Source of the DNA: Paramecium octaurelia
Lineage: Eukaryota > Ciliophora > Oligohymenophorea > Peniculida > Parameciidae
Direction of reading: 5' to 3'
NCBI GenBank assembly: GCA_905182995.1
Contig: CAJJDP010000104.1
Span: 149,015 to 213,014 of the forward strand
Length of the DNA: 64,000 bases
Shown: piece by piece, positions 37,026 through 50,330 of the stretch
Numbering within the stretch: position 1 is the first letter of the stretch
Layout of the letters: every line of letters begins with the position of its first letter
Translations under genes and position numbers: made by a program
The notes under the pieces: generated by a model
Databases searched by the model: none
Told to the model about the DNA's origin: nothing
What the model saw: the letters and a program-made list of their open reading frames with translations, nothing else

Positions 37026-40000
37026 ATGCTTTGGTTCATGCTTTTATTATGCAATACAAAAAAAGCACTTTAATGCTTCCTTTGTTTATCTATTTTAGGA
37101 AATCTGTTTGATCAAAACAAAGTTTGTCTTTAGGTCATGGCATAGACAGAAATAAGCAGATCCTTTTTCAACCCAATTAATTCAGATGATAGTAACATAA
37201 AATGTCATATTTTAGATTGGTAAACATATTAGACGTAATCCTTTAATCACATTACGGATTGTGGAATTTCTATGATTTTTGGAGGACTTTCTGTTTTTAG
37301 CTACCAAACAGCGCTCACAAAGACATTTATCCTACCCCCTCATTATAAGTTAAGGTTTTCATTTAAATTTTGGAGGTACCTTAAAATAACTATATATAGA
37401 TTGAATCCATGGAGTGGTTCGTAATATATATTGTATATTGATGGGTTCAAAGCTTATAAAGACAATCCTAATATTTCAACAGGTACTTAAATCTGTGGTA
37501 CTGGTACTCTTGGAGAAATTTATTCAATCGATAAGGCTATCGATCATAATGGCAACAGTGCTATAATTACAATAATTTCGGAATAGCTTTCAGCTTCATG
37601 GGGAATTTCGGATTTCATTTTATCAGTATATAAATGTCCAAAAGGATGTGATTACTGTAGTAATACTGGATAATGTTTAAATTGGAACAGAGTGCTAGTT
37701 TATTTTAGTAATATTCTTATAGCAAGCGGGGAGGGGTGGAAAAAAGATAATCTTTTGTATATGATACTACCTAATAATGTGGAAGTAAATAATAAATATT
37801 ACTAGGTTTTCGTTTTTATGGGCCATTTTTAATGACTGAAAAGCTGTCTATTGATTTAGATTTAGCTGATCCACATACTAAGTTTAGAATTTAATTTAAA
37901 TTTCTATGCAGAGATGTCACTGCATCAATTTAGATAATGGTAAAAGCAAATGACTTGTAGCTAACTAATCAACAATTTACTTTCATTTCTATTACTTCTG
38001 CTAATATCATTTGTGGTTCTTATTTAAAATTGGATAAAATTGATTTAGGAGAATATCCAAGCAGTGCCTCAACATTAACTATTACTTTCGAAATCCCAGC
38101 ATTTTCCACTGTATCTGTCAATACTCCTCTCTATGGTATTAGAGATTTTGAAGTGTTTACTGATGCATAAAAAATACAAGGTTTAGATGAAGGTATTATG
38201 TGCAGTGATAATAATATCTACGCATTCGATGGTTGCTTCTCTTATATTTACGATTGCAATGAAGGATGTAGTCTTTGCGTCAAGGGTTTATGCACTTAAT
38301 GTTTATCTCAATGGATTTTGAACACAATTTCAGGGTAATGTAAGCCTAAATGTGGAGATAATGTAGTTGTATCAACTGAATAGTGCGATGATGGAAATTA
38401 ACACCCTTTTGATGGGTGTCACGAGTGTCAGTTTTCTTGCCCTTTAAATTGCATGTTATGTTAATTTGGACAATGTTTGATTTGCAATTCATAATATTAA
38501 TTAATTAAAAATCAATGTGAATTTACTTGTTATAATCTAAGCAAAGAAGATATACATCAATATTCAACTTAAATAGAAAAAGGTCATTATTATCAAATTT
38601 AAAACTTTCTGAGTAATAGTTATATGCAAAATGTCATTATAAATGCAGATCCATATCTTGAATACGATTTTGATAAATGCAAGTTTGAAAATTATGGAAT
38701 TTTTGCTTATTAATATAATTTATGTTAAATTAATAAACCTGACAATTGCAAAGTTTCTTTTGTAAATATTTGTTAGATTTGCTATGATAACTATGAACTA
38801 TCCTAGAATAACTTATGTATTCCTTAATGTGGAAATGGAATAATTTAAGAATATGAAATATGTGATGATGTAAATTCACTATAGTTTGATGGGTGTTATT
38901 AGTGTTAAAATAGTTGCCAAGTAGAATGCTTACAATGTAATAATACTCAGTGTTTTAAATGTATTGAAGGGTGGAATTTGATTAATTTTAAATGTATTGC
39001 AGAATGTGGTGATGGTTTAGTTGCATTGAATTCTTAGGAATAATGTGATGATTAAAATGATGAGAGTAATGATGGATGTTATGAATGTAAATTTGAATGC
39101 GATTTAAATTGCCTATTCTGCAATCATAATTTAGATTGTCTACAATGTCAAAACCATTTTCATGTTTAGAATTTAGTTTGTATTCCTGTATGTGGAGATG
39201 GAATAATAATTGAAGGATTTGAGCAATGCGATGATGGGAATATTATTGAGAATGATGGTTGTCATTAATGTTAGTTCTCTTCTAAGAATATTTGTGAACA
39301 TGGTTATTATTTTATTGATCTTTATTGCCAATCAATTTGTGGAGATACCATAATTGCATCTAATGAATAATGTGATGATGGTGATGAATTACCCTTTGAT
39401 GGATGTTATAATTGTGAATTTTCTTGTTCATAAAATTGTTTTGATTGTGTTGATGGAAAATGTTTAAAATGCGAGAATGGTTATTAAATTATGAATGGTC
39501 TTTGCATTGATATTTGTGGAAATGGGTATAAATCTGGACAAGAAGAATGCGATGATAATAATCAAATTTCACGAGATGGATGCTCTGATGTATGTGAAAT
39601 TGAAATAAATTGGACATGCTCAAGGATTAATTTTTAAACCAGTTCCTGCTTTTACATTAAACCTCCTCATTTCAGCTTAATATTACTCAATCAAATTTAT
39701 GATTCCTACTATGTATAGTTGAAAATTTCAAGCAATGTTAAATTAGAAGATTCCTAGTCTAATTTCACATAAAGTTTGAAGGCTCATCTTAATGATATTG
39801 ATCCCTCTCATTACATAATTTATCAAAAAGTTTTAGTTGAGCCAAATTTCGTCATATGTTAAAATATCAACTACATCTTTTAGATTAGATTTTTACAAAT
39901 AGAAACTAGTGAATTATACTTTTAGGTCTAGTTTGAGACATCCTTAATTGACTAATATGGAATTTAAGTTGAAAATTCAATTTTTAAACTACATTTAAGG

Positions 40001-41197
40001 AATCTTATAGTTATAACTCAATAGTAAAAAATTTCCTCTTAAAAAATGAGTTCATTCAATATGTATATGCTTATTGGTCTGGCTATATCTAGCTTTATCA
40101 TTCTATTATCTGGTAATCCCACTGAATGCTTAGAAATATTGGACGCATTGCAGTATTAGTCTAATTTAAAATATATCAATTCGAATTATCCAGAGATGGT
40201 AGTTATTTTTTTTGAGTCTTGTGAAGTTGTAACAATAATTCCAGTGTTAAAAAAACTAAATATTCATAATTTATTTCAAATAGTAATAGGAGAAGTGCTA
40301 ATCTTTTCATTTGAGAAATTTCTCTATTATGATCTTAATGCAGACTTAATTACTAATTTATCAGGACTAATTACGTAGATTCTAATAATCACAACTCTAT
40401 TTGTGGCTTCCAAAATTTATTTCAGGTTTTTCTTTTATAAAGCAAATAATAAAATAGTTCTTTTCATAGAATAGAACAATAAATTTTATCTGTCATAATT
40501 GTTGGTCTTTTTTAAACATAAAGTTGATTAATTTAGCTTAAGAATTAATTAAACAATATCTTTCAAAGGGTTAGTGTTCATCATCCAAGCAAATAGTTGG
40601 GATCTAATTTTTAAGGCTTTGCTCTATCTCTTCTCTGAAAAAGAGAATAATTACAGAAATTATTTCTAGGATATACTTGCATACTCATTATTAATTAGTA
40701 TCTTAGCTTTAATAACCTCTACTTTTTCATTTAAAGAATAAAAAACGAAATTAAAGAAAAGTTAGAGAATTCTCTATGAAGGCTTGAATATTACTAAAAA
40801 ATTATTATTTCTTTTAGTTTTAATAGGGTCACAAAAAAGCTCATTAACACAGACTGTTTTATTATCATTAATAAATACTTTCTACTTAGCAATAATAATT
40901 CTTAGTAAAATTGTTTATGAGAAGATAGATTTAATTATAATTCTTATGTTTGAATTGCCAGTGATCATGTTTACTTTACTTAATATCTTTTATGACGAAG
41001 CTATTGCACGATATTTTAGCTTAGAATCTCAAATTGTTATTGGCTTTGGATAGATTGGGCTTCTATCATTCGGAATATTGGCTCCATTAATAAAATATGT
41101 TTATCAAATCAAAGTTAAATCACAATAACTAATTAAAAGATGGGCTGAAAAAAAAGTATCAGAAAAAGAGCCTTTGCCCTCGCCTTTTTTTTTTTGA
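37026..41197 (+). CDS. Cysteine-module surface protein with C-terminal membrane helices
   Basis: A 1,380-residue protein. The hydrophobic start [19 protein letters not shown] could be a signal sequence. A beta-rich domain follows. From about nt 38200 to 39620 come repeated modules of the form CGDG...E(Q)CDDGN....DGC..C, the DUF4215-like disulfide repeat common in ciliate surface proteins, with intervening CxxC segments. The last third (from about 40040) has several membrane helices, so the protein is anchored rather than freely secreted. One intron is needed, best placed at 37757-37785 (29 nt, ending AAG). It joins the two frames and gives exactly 1,381 codons. The final codons run into a T tract directly before TGA. 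Function is unknown. Confidence 0.75.
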
Positions 41198-41910
41198 AAT
41201 ACAATACAGAATGTGTATCAATTATAATTTAATATCCTATATTTATAATTATATATAGAAAATTGAAAATTTAGTTCAACTTCAAATTACATTGTATTAT
41301 TAAATATTTAAAGAAATTCTTTCTCTATATTTTATTAACCTAATATATAAGTTTATGATTGCTATAAATAAGAACAATGTTTACATTCTTAAGCTAAAAA
41401 TGTTATTTACATTACTATGCAGTCAGGCATTGAAAACTGGGTTCTTAGTTCAACCCTATTTTCAAACAATTAGTGATTAGATCTAATTCCTCGTCATATT
41501 AGATTTGTTTAAGATAAAAACGATTAAGGCTGTATTTTGTAATCAATCTTCTGTGTTCTCATAGGAAATATCTTTCTTTTTTAACATCATGAAGGCTGTC
41601 AACCAAAATAAATCCTTTAGAGAACTTTGAATGAATGAGAAATTGTAATATAGAGTTCTATTAGATAAGATGGTAGGGAAATATTAATATTAGCTCTGAA
41701 ATTTAAATTGTTAATTATACTTGTAGAAATAGTCTAGGTTTTATCATGTTAAGATTATATGAGTCTATGATGAGAATGAAATAGAACTGAGAAGATCATC
41801 TAATTGTTATTAAAAAATACTATGGTTATAATTGTTGAAACCTCAAAACATATATTTTGAAATTTACAACATTATTTGATGAACAGAAAATAGTATAATA
41901 TTTTATAAGA
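41198..41910. other. 0.7 kb without a recognised gene
   Basis: AT-rich sequence downstream of the cysteine-module gene. The minus strand stays open for stretches continuous with the ISG12-like remnant on its right, but no start, end or domain can be defined. Confidence 0.35.
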
Positions 41911-41914
41911 AAAA

Positions 41915-42190
41915 TACACACCTCCTACTATTGCTCCAGCAGCAGGTAAAGCGATGGTTCCTATTCATCCCATTGTAGCTGATTAAGAAATAGCAAATAA
42001 GCTTCTTGATCCTATATTTCCAATACTGGCTTATGTGGCTGCTGCAAAGCTACCTGCAACAGGGCCAGCTGAAGAAAACCCATACAATGACAAACCAGTT
42101 TAGTTCTACCAATTCCTGCTCCTGTCGCAATCGCTCCTACATAATTTCCGCAATAGATTTTACAAAAAGCCAGGTTTCCTTCATTTCTTA
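41915..42190 (-). pseudogene. ISG12/IFI6-like membrane protein remnant
   Basis: The minus strand encodes the Gly/Ala/Ser-rich hydrophobic repeat typical of the ISG12 (interferon-stimulated 6-16) family: AIATGAGIG, then GPVAGSFAAATQASIGNIG, then LFAISQSATMG and IGTIALPAAGAIVGGV. The first part is in a different frame from the rest; joining them would need a 41-nt intron, longer than others here. A TGA interrupts the frame between SQSATMG and IGTIAL. No start codon is evident. Members of this family are small mitochondrial or ER membrane proteins. Identification rests on composition and pattern. Confidence 0.55.
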
Positions 42191-43570
42191 TAAAATATAA
42201 TTCAATAATTCAATAATTTTTAAATATATGCTATTTTATGAATTAAAAATTCATATTAATTCATCTTTATTTAAATTATTGTGAAATACAATTATACCAT
42301 TTATCAGAGGTTAATATTATTTTTCTGTCTTAACATCCTAAGGAGATCGTTTAGAGTTACCTTATGATGTAGTATCCTAAGAACCAATAAAAATCAAATT
42401 TAGATAGATATAGCAGCTCTTCATAATTCAGTATGCTTATCTTGTCTTAGCATCCATTAAAAATAGAGTTATTCCTTCAATGAAATGCTAATATCGTAAA
42501 ATATGAGAAAAGCATCCTGGATTGAGAGACCCTATGGCTATCTAATTTTGCTTTTTATTATCCTATCTTAAAACCTTATTAACAGATGGACTACTTAACT
42601 ATTAGATGCTAAAGTATTACCCTAAAGAAAGATGGATGTTGATTATAATAGTCCTCATTCTTAATTAATTTAATTAATTCTTGTATTTTGATATTTTTCC
42701 ATTTTCAAAGAATAACATTGCACCATTTAAATTCATTCTTGGAATAACTAAATTAAAAAAATAAATCCATCATATTACAATTATTCAAAATAGTAAAATT
42801 CATTTAAGTATTTCTTATCTTGATATTTCAAAACTTTGTTCTAGAAGATAAGTTTTTGTTAGTGACTTGAGAGTAAAGTGAATTTGATTTATGGTAAATT
42901 TGAATTGGGTATTGCCATTTATCCTAAAATTATTAAAAACTTGTCCTAGTTCGTTGAAAATACAGCAATTTCAAGAGAATCGATAATTTTATCGAACATG
43001 GATATCTATTAAACAGGAAAGTAATCTTTACATCTATTTACTCTCAACTAAGTTGATGATAAATTGTTCAGGCCTTTTTTGAATGAAAAGGATTGTTTGA
43101 ACAATTATTGTGATTCTTTGAAATAAATTATTTAAAATATGATATTCAAATTTTTTATTCATATTGAGTTTTATATTAATATCATCAATAAACAATCAAA
43201 AAATAAAGATTTATGTTTCCAAAGGATAAATCAATAGTTACCTTAATTTATCAATTAGTAAAGTATTTCATTCTCTATTAATACATAATTATAATTTATC
43301 TTAAATAACTTCTTAATGTTAATCGATAAAATCTTATTAATAACAGTTAAACATATTGGTTTTTAAGAAACTCTAAATACTTGAAGTTTCTCCTTAGACT
43401 CTTTGAATATTCATTTAAACTAATAAGTAGGAAAGATTTCCTAATATATATGTTGAATTTTGTTTAGTATGAGTTAAAAGCTTTATGACTTATTTCATTA
43501 CAGTTTAAGAGTCAACAACATACTTAGTTTACGCCCCACCAATTTTCCATTTGAATTTATACTGACTTTT
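42191..43570. other. Unassigned region with a 165-codon open frame
   Basis: From about 42885 to 43382 the plus strand is open without TGA and reads as a plausible protein (KFELGIAIYPKIIKNLSQF, then HLFTLNQVDDKLFRPFLNE), but it lacks an ATG and is preceded by a TGA. Upstream, at about 42310-42660, coding-like pieces such as YYPKERWMLIIIVLILN lie in other frames. It is probably part of a decayed gene; the family is unknown. Confidence 0.3.
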
Positions 43571-43574
43571 AAAT

Positions 43575-44090
43575 CTTTATTTTATCTTCTTGATTGTATT
43601 ATCACTTCCAAAAACCAACCCCTTTTTATTTTCCCTGTATGAATACTTATTGAAACAATAAAATCTCTCTTCTAAATCAATTTCCTTCTTAGTCTTATGA
43701 CTAAAGCAATATTACAATAATAAATAATTATATATTTATTATTAATCTAATTTTCCATTCTAAATGATTTATTTCATTTTAATCGTAGAATCTCTCATTC
43801 AAAATCAACCTATCTCTCCACCTTAATGCCATCTTTCTTCATTAAATTATCACCACCCACTAAATAATAAATTAAATATTATTCATAATTGAATAATTAA
43901 ATATAATTCCATCTTCGAAGTTTCCATACCATATCTTTAATCCTTCATCGTAGTATATTAATTTATCCATTAACTTTATCATAAATATTGTTTTATTCAA
44001 TATTTTAGAAAAATCAAAGTTTCTATTTAAGGAGTCCTCTATGGTTTTTCCATCATAATATAATCTTTTTCATTTCTGTTTTCTGTTTAA
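43575..44090 (-). pseudogene. Fragment of a G-G-G...W repeat protein family
   Basis: Minus-strand pieces read KRLYYDGKTIEDSLNRNF, YYDEGLKIWYGNFEDG and GGDNLMKKDGIKVER. These resemble the repeated units (YDxxGxKxGxWxxL) of a large Paramecium family whose better-preserved relative lies at 46880-48648. Frames change between pieces and the start is missing, so this is a relic. Confidence 0.4.
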
Positions 44091-44152
44091 AACTTTAACT
44101 TAAAAATTATATTGAATTCTATTACTTTAGAATAATATAAAAATTATTAATA

Positions 44153-44713
44153 ATGAATTTTAAACCTTCAATTAATTCTGATTTTTCAAAGCCATCCTTT
44201 AGTATTATTTTAAATTAGCAGAATTAGATCAAAACACACTATCAACCAAAAATGGAAACTAATGAATCTAAAGACCTGCGTAAAATTAATTACTTAGATT
44301 AACTTACTAGTATTCAATAATAATAATTTGTAAAGCATTAAGCAAATAATATTCCAAACAATTATTCATAAAATTAAATACCAATTCTAGAATATTTTGA
44401 TGACTTTATAATATTTTAGAGCATAATTATTTAATATATTTCAATCTTTCATACTGTACATGTAGAAAAAGTGATCTCTTAAATTAATTCTATTGAATAG
44501 TACCTGAATGATCTGACAACCAATTAAAATAAACGAATTTTTAATGTTAGTACAACCAAACAAACATTTGAATGGTTGCTGATTCAGAAATTCTATCACT
44601 TTGTTTAGGGTTATACTCGAAAAATCATTTGCATACTCTCATTATTACTTTTGTATCTCTTGGTGTTTCTATATAAAGTTCTTATCTTTGGTTTTCTCAT
44701 TATTGTTATATGA
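44153..44713 (+). CDS. C-terminally anchored membrane protein, hypothetical (186 aa)
   Basis: An uninterrupted ORF of 187 codons starts MNFKPSINSDFSKPSF and uses TAA/TAG as glutamine many times. The first 150 residues are polar and Gln/Asn-rich with helical segments. The last 28 (from IICILSLLLLYLL) form a strongly hydrophobic helix ending at the stop, as in tail-anchored proteins such as SNAREs. No SNARE motif or other domain is recognised. It is one of two clean genes inside the decayed 41-54 kb zone and lies 225 bp before the WD40 pseudogene. Confidence 0.6.
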
Positions 44714-44938
44714 TTTACCATCATTGTAAGTAGAAGGACTTTTTTAATTTTAACTATATATCCACCTTGTACAGACAAAAATATTTATATATGATTTTAA
44801 TATAACTCGTTTTAAGGTAAAATTTTCAGCATTATAATTTTTCTTTCAAAATTAGTAGCATAATTCCCTAATACAGTTTTTAGGCAGGTGAGCTTAATTT
44901 AGGTTCTAAAGCTTATTATTTTTTAAATAAAACTCTAG

Positions 44939-46467
44939 ATGATTGAAAATGACAAAGACTTTTTTTGTCAAAATAAACATGGTAAGCAAATTTCTTTGAT
45001 TGTGCTTGATGAAAAGTTAGAAAAGCAAATAGACTTTTGTGCAATCAATGTTTGGAAAGCTCGAAACAGATGTTAAGACTATAGGATTTAAAAAAATTAT
45101 CTCAATTATTGAGGATGTTGTTGAGAAAAGGATGAACAATTTATAAAATAATACTTAGGAAATAATTGAAAAATTAAAAATCTGCACAACCAAAGACATA
45201 ATTTACGAAATTGTTTGATTCATTAGTTACAATAGCTCAAGATTGGACTTAAAATTTATTGGTATAAATTTAATAATGCAACAAATACAGTTTCTATGAT
45301 GAATTGGAAGATTTTATTAAGAACTAGAATACTAATTATGATTTTAATATAAAACTCATTAACAATACCAATAGATTTTGGATTATCAAGTTGTGCAATA
45401 ACTTAGATTAATACAATCAGGATAAAAATAAATTAAACTTTAAGGCTTTAAAGTAACAATTTCTGGACTTTAGTTATTCAGATTTGTCACAACTACATGA
45501 AACTAAATTAAAGTGAGTTGATTAATCTGTGAAATAAAGTGTAAAGTGTTATGCAATAGTTTTTGATACTTCTGGGTAAATTATGGTATCAACCAAGTAA
45601 AATGATATTAATGTATGGATGTTTCAAAATGGAAAAATGAAATTAGTAAAATTGTTGTAAGGACATACTCATTTAATCTAATGTTTAGTTTATATTAAGA
45701 AATAACATTCCTTTATATCAGGTGCCCTAGATAAGTCAATAAGATGCTGGCAATAATAGGATTAAAGTAATTGGAATAGTTCATAACCATATTAATAACA
45801 TACAGATTATATTATGTGTATTGTATTGAATTCAAATGAGGATCTATTATTTCACAAATCGATCAAAGCTTGGAAGGTTGATTTTAATCAAAATAAACTA
45901 GCCTTTTTGTATTCATTGGATAGACATGATGATTATGTTATTTCATTAAGTTTAAATTAATTAGAAAATTATTTAGTATCATGTGCCTTTGAAAAGAATC
46001 AAATTATTATTTGGCAAAGAAGAGGGGATAATAATAAGTTTGAGTTCAGATATTTTGTTAAATAATCAGTTTAAGAATAGGGACATAAGGTTAAGTTTAT
46101 TAAAGAGAATTAATTTATTTGGATAACTGGTGGCATAACAATAGATAAACTTTATGTATTTGAATTAATAAAAGGAGTCTATTAAGAAAATTAAGAAAAG
46201 TCATTTCAATTAGTTACAAATAATTAAAATGTTGATGAATGCCGTTTCCCAATAATGTATAATAAGGAGAAGGATTTTATAGTGCTAAGACATAAGAATT
46301 ATATTTATATCATTAGGGAAATTAAAGATGGGAAGTTTAAAAAAGTTTGTTAATTGAATTTTGATGCCTATTCTATTTATGGAACTATCACAAATAATGG
46401 ACAATATTTGGTGTTTTGGGATGAGAAAAATTAAGGATATTCAATATTTGAATTATCTAATAAATGA
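44939..46467 (+). pseudogene. WD40-repeat protein with Cys/His N-terminus, frame-shifted
   Basis: The N-terminus (MIENDKDFFCQNKHGKQIS) resembles the Cys/His start of a large Paramecium WD40 family, followed by helical sequence and, from about 45540, WD repeats (LLQGHTHLIQCLVY, LDKSIRCWQQ). The frame is lost at about 45035, where a T seems missing before GTGCAATC. It shifts again near 45060 and 45250, and TGA interrupts at about 45511. One repeat also looks shortened (LLFHKSIKAW, where family members have a longer SG.DKSIK turn). The WD part from 45540 to the TGA at 46465 is open. It is a recent pseudogene, unless the shifts are sequencing errors. Confidence 0.65.
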
Positions 46468-46879
46468 GCATTTATGGATGATTTGTTTTTACTTATTTCA
46501 TTCTTTATAATTCTTCTTTAAATACTTATATAAGGGCTAACCAATTCCTGGATAGATTTTAAAAACAAAAAAGTTTTGAAATTTAATTTTCAATAATTAT
46601 TAATCCTCTTTATCTATTAATTAGATAAAAGCTTCCTCTTCTAGTTAGGATTTATCAATTAACATGAATTTTATTTAGTTTATTAATAAATATCAAATTT
46701 TTATAATCGCCAATATTTTGATCAATTAATCGTATATATATTATTACACTTAAAGTTTTTGAGTTTAATTCTTATATAGGTGTTTATAGGTTTAAAAATA
46801 TCAAAACAAGCTCTTCTTATGATTTTTAAAGGATAAGTATATTCTATAAAATTTCGTTTTCATTCTATATTTCGATTTC

Positions 46880-48648
46880 CCATGAAATAGTGAATCTATC
46901 AAGTGTAGATCCATCCTTATATTTCCTACAGGCCTTAAGTAGAGACAAAGCATAGTATAAGTTTGGATTTTTTCATTTTAAATTTAATTAAATTCATTAA
47001 ATTGTTTAAATTTTTAACCAAAAGAAGAGATCTTAAAATTAAATGATTCATAAGAACTCTTCTAAATAATTCAAAAGTTTTTGTAGAATTTAATATTACT
47101 CTACAACTGAATTTCTTTATTTCAAATATCTAAATTTAATTCATTCTGAATAGATTTTTCACCGCAATATATAATACCTTGGAAGGAGCAGTATCTTTAA
47201 TGTAAATACCTTTTAGATTTACCTCTACTAATTAGAACATACTGAGGCAGACCTTTGTACATGTTACAAATATTAATTGGCTGAAACTTTTGAAGTAATA
47301 AGAATATCACATATCCATCATTATATTAACAAAAATATGTTACTTATTTTCAGAATAATACTTTTCATCTAGCTCAATCCACTTCCCCATTTTTATGCCA
47401 TCTCCTATATTATCATATAATCAACCGCCATAGGATATTAGAATTATGATACATCTATATCATATCTCCAAATTCTTCCTGATAATGAATTTCCCATTTG
47501 CCTACTTTCTAACCATTAACACATTCTCCATCATAATATTATATTCACCACTCAAGTAATCAATCCATTTTGACAAAATCCCTTACTCAGCTCAATCCAA
47601 TTTCCATTTTTACCACCTTCTTTATTATAATCTCCTCCACCTCTTCTATATTAATATTTATTTAATACATTTCCTTATTATCTTAAATATAATTCCAAAG
47701 TCAGTTTTTCTTATCATTTACATATCTCCAGTAATTTTTTATTAATTCTATCCATTTATCTTATTTTGTTTCGTCCTCAAGGTATTCCATGTAGCTATGT
47801 AGCTGTCCATTTCCCTATTTTTTTATTATATAACCCATACTTTCCACACCATTTCAAATAATTTATTTATTTTACATTAGTCAAAATTCAATTTATTTTT
47901 GAATTGTGCTGGTTGAATCTCTAAAGCTTTAATATAACAAGATATATTCTAATTATTTATCCATCCAGCAAATATTTGATTTGATTATTGTCAGCTTTTG
48001 TTCTTAATAAAGACGGATTAAGACTGTAATCCCAATATGTTCTATCAATTTCTTAGATAATATCTTTCTTTAAATATTAATCTATTTAAATTCTAATAGA
48101 AATCGTTATTTATATTACTTCAATATTGATATAGTTCCCTATTATATATGAAAAATTTTCTTTTAAGAAATTATCTTTACTCTAATTATTTCAAAACTTT
48201 TTCTAATTTCGCCAAATAAGAATTCTTAAAAGAATTTTAATCTATTAATATTTTCCCTTCTAATATTAATAATAACTTCTCTAATTCGCTTTATGATAAA
48301 TCTTCTAACTTTTAATTTTCATTGATTGCTGAATTACATTATGCTCTTTATTCTTAAATCATTAAGACCTTGAATATATTGTAATAAGACCTCCTAAAAT
48401 GCCTTAATACTATTTTCTGCTTGTGAAAGAAGGGATTTATAAGCAGTTCTGTATCATGATAGTTCTAATTCCCCATTCTATTTAACTTCTGGTGCTTTTT
48501 GGTAACCATTTCTTCAAACATTTTAACTGAAACTATAAATTTAGCGTCATTATGATCGAAGACATTCAACACACAATTTTCTTTAAAATTTTTGAGGAAA
48601 TTCACATATACAAGCAATTTGTTCTTGAAAATGGTAAGTGCAATTCAT
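46880..48648 (-). pseudogene. Cys/His N-terminal plus G-G-G...W repeat family member, decayed
   Basis: The minus strand opens MNCTYHFQEQIACICEFP and continues QRKLCVECL, the same Cys/His start seen in the WD40 family relative. The frame then breaks and helical sequence follows in other frames (about 48560-47950). Further on are repeat units such as GNWIELSKGFC and DGIKMGKWIELDEKY. At least four frame changes and several TGA codons prevent a complete protein. The family is typically cytoplasmic and of unknown role. Confidence 0.55.
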
Positions 48649-49151
48649 TTTTTTTTTTATTAGAAATTCTATTTCTAAAATTTTTAATCAAATGATAAAT
48701 CAAATGCATAGGAATCTTATTTTTTTAATTTTGAATTTTACCCATCTTAATAAGGCATTTGATACATGATTAGAATTGAAAAATAATAATTCTAGATTTT
48801 CTTAATATTTTTTGAGGAACCTAGGATTAATGCGTAGTTTTGTTCGTAATATCTACGCTTTCCAAATTTTTTTTTATAGATTGAATAAATTAAGTAAAGA
48901 CCAAATATTACAATACTTCTTCAAATAAATAGGCATTCGAAATTAAAATGTAAATATTTTTTTGTCAAAATTGATTTGTAATATATCACAACATTTTTGA
49001 ATAACGAGTTGTAAATAAACTTATATTTTTTCGGTTGTAAAAAATTTAGAGCATTGTTATCGAATACATCTTAGTTTATTATAGGATATAAAAAATGATT
49101 TAATTAAATTAAAAAATATTTGCAGCTATGTCTTAAGATGCATGTTTTGGG

Positions 49152-49181
49152 NNNNNNNNNNNNNNNNNNNNNNNNNNNNNN
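49152..49181. other. Assembly gap (30 N)
   Basis: Thirty N bases lie just before the trinucleotide array, which probably hindered assembly. Confidence 0.99.
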
Positions 49182-49236
49182 AATAATGAATAATATCGAG
49201 AATTTATGAATGTGATATTTGTTTAATGTATCTTAA

Positions 49237-49237
49237 T

Positions 49238-49306
<69 letters not shown>

Positions 49307-49307
49307 T
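49237..49307 (+). repeat. (TAA)n microsatellite
   Basis: About 23 perfect TAA/AAT units form a run of roughly 70 bases. In this genetic code TAA is glutamine, so such an array would encode polyglutamine, polyasparagine or polyisoleucine depending on frame, but no gene surrounds it. Confidence 0.95.
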
Positions 49308-49636
49308 AATGGTACAACATCATTACAAAAAATAGATTAATAAATAAATTTAAAATACGCTAGACTTAAATGAACTTATAACTTCATATAGATAATTACT
49401 TGATGAAAGATTTGTATTAATTCTGTTATATTTATGCAAATATTGCTGCTTAAACTTGTTTTCGTGAAATTTGCAAAAAAAGGTTTTCCCAATTAAAAAA
49501 ACGTTTTAGATAAAATTGATAGGCAAATAAATTTATTGATATTATTATCAGAACAAATTAAATAATAGAATAACTTCTGATATTAGATACCTATTTTGCT
49601 AAAAGGAAAAGATTTTAATTAAGCAGCAAAAAAATG

Positions 49637-50330
49637 CTTAATGTAAATTTTAATAAGAGAAATTAAAAGTGTTTTATATAATTTTCAATTTAAAGGTACA
49701 TTTGCAACATCGACATTTAGGGTTAATGTTAAAATATAATGTGGAGTAGTATGGGAAGCAATAATATAGGATAAAGATATTACTATTCCATATAATACTT
49801 AAGTTGATGCAATCTTGTATTAAATGATAAAACAGGATGAGTTACATAAAATTGGTAAATACAGGAGCTGGTAACATAAAAAGCTCCAAGATTATGAATA
49901 TCATCACCATGAGAAAAAGCAATTTAAATTCAAGGAGCAGTTGGATTGGGGAATCTTTTTGTATTGAATATAGATATCGGGACAATATGCTCAGATATTT
50001 AAAGGAATTTTCAGTTGAACCGGTAAAATTGTTTAGATAACATTACAATCATAGTATTGTTGTTCTTCTCGATAACTGTAGTATTCACACAGTTAAGAAA
50101 AAGTAAAAAATATTTATGAATCTGTTGATCGTTGCATTCTTGACATCGAATTCTCCATATTAAACCCAATAGAAAAGTATTGGAATTAATTAATATAGAA
50201 TAGGAAAATTGAATTGTTAATTTAATTCTACGATTGTGATTAGATAGATTTTTTATTAAATGTCTGAGAATTAAATCGAATAGACAACTCTATTAATAAC
50301 TCTATATGTGAAGTAGAGTTTCTTTAAATA
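49637..50330 (+). pseudogene. Tc1/mariner-like (DDE) transposase remnant
   Basis: The plus strand carries VVLLDNCSIHTVKK (about 50058-50102), matching the second catalytic Asp block of Tc1/mariner and IS630 transposases. After a frame change comes DIEFSILNPIEKYWNQLIQN (about 50145-50210), matching the block with the third acidic residue, LNPIExxW. An open frame at about 49696-49980 reads TFATSTFRVNVKIQCG and onward and could be the upstream part. Frames differ between blocks, TGA codons intervene, and I found no terminal inverted repeats by eye. Such elements are normally removed from the ciliate somatic genome during development. Confidence 0.6.

Larger units (their letters stand above)
48649..49636. 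other. AT-rich region with a gap and a microsatellite, no gene seen
   Basis: This stretch contains a 30-N gap and a TAA-trinucleotide array but no supported coding sequence. It separates the Cys/His-family relic from the transposase relic. Confidence 0.45.

Noticed and set aside
49237-49307. CRISPR-like or telomeric repeat
   Set aside because: It is a simple TAA array with no spacers and no G-rich telomere unit; no telomeric repeat was seen anywhere in the window.
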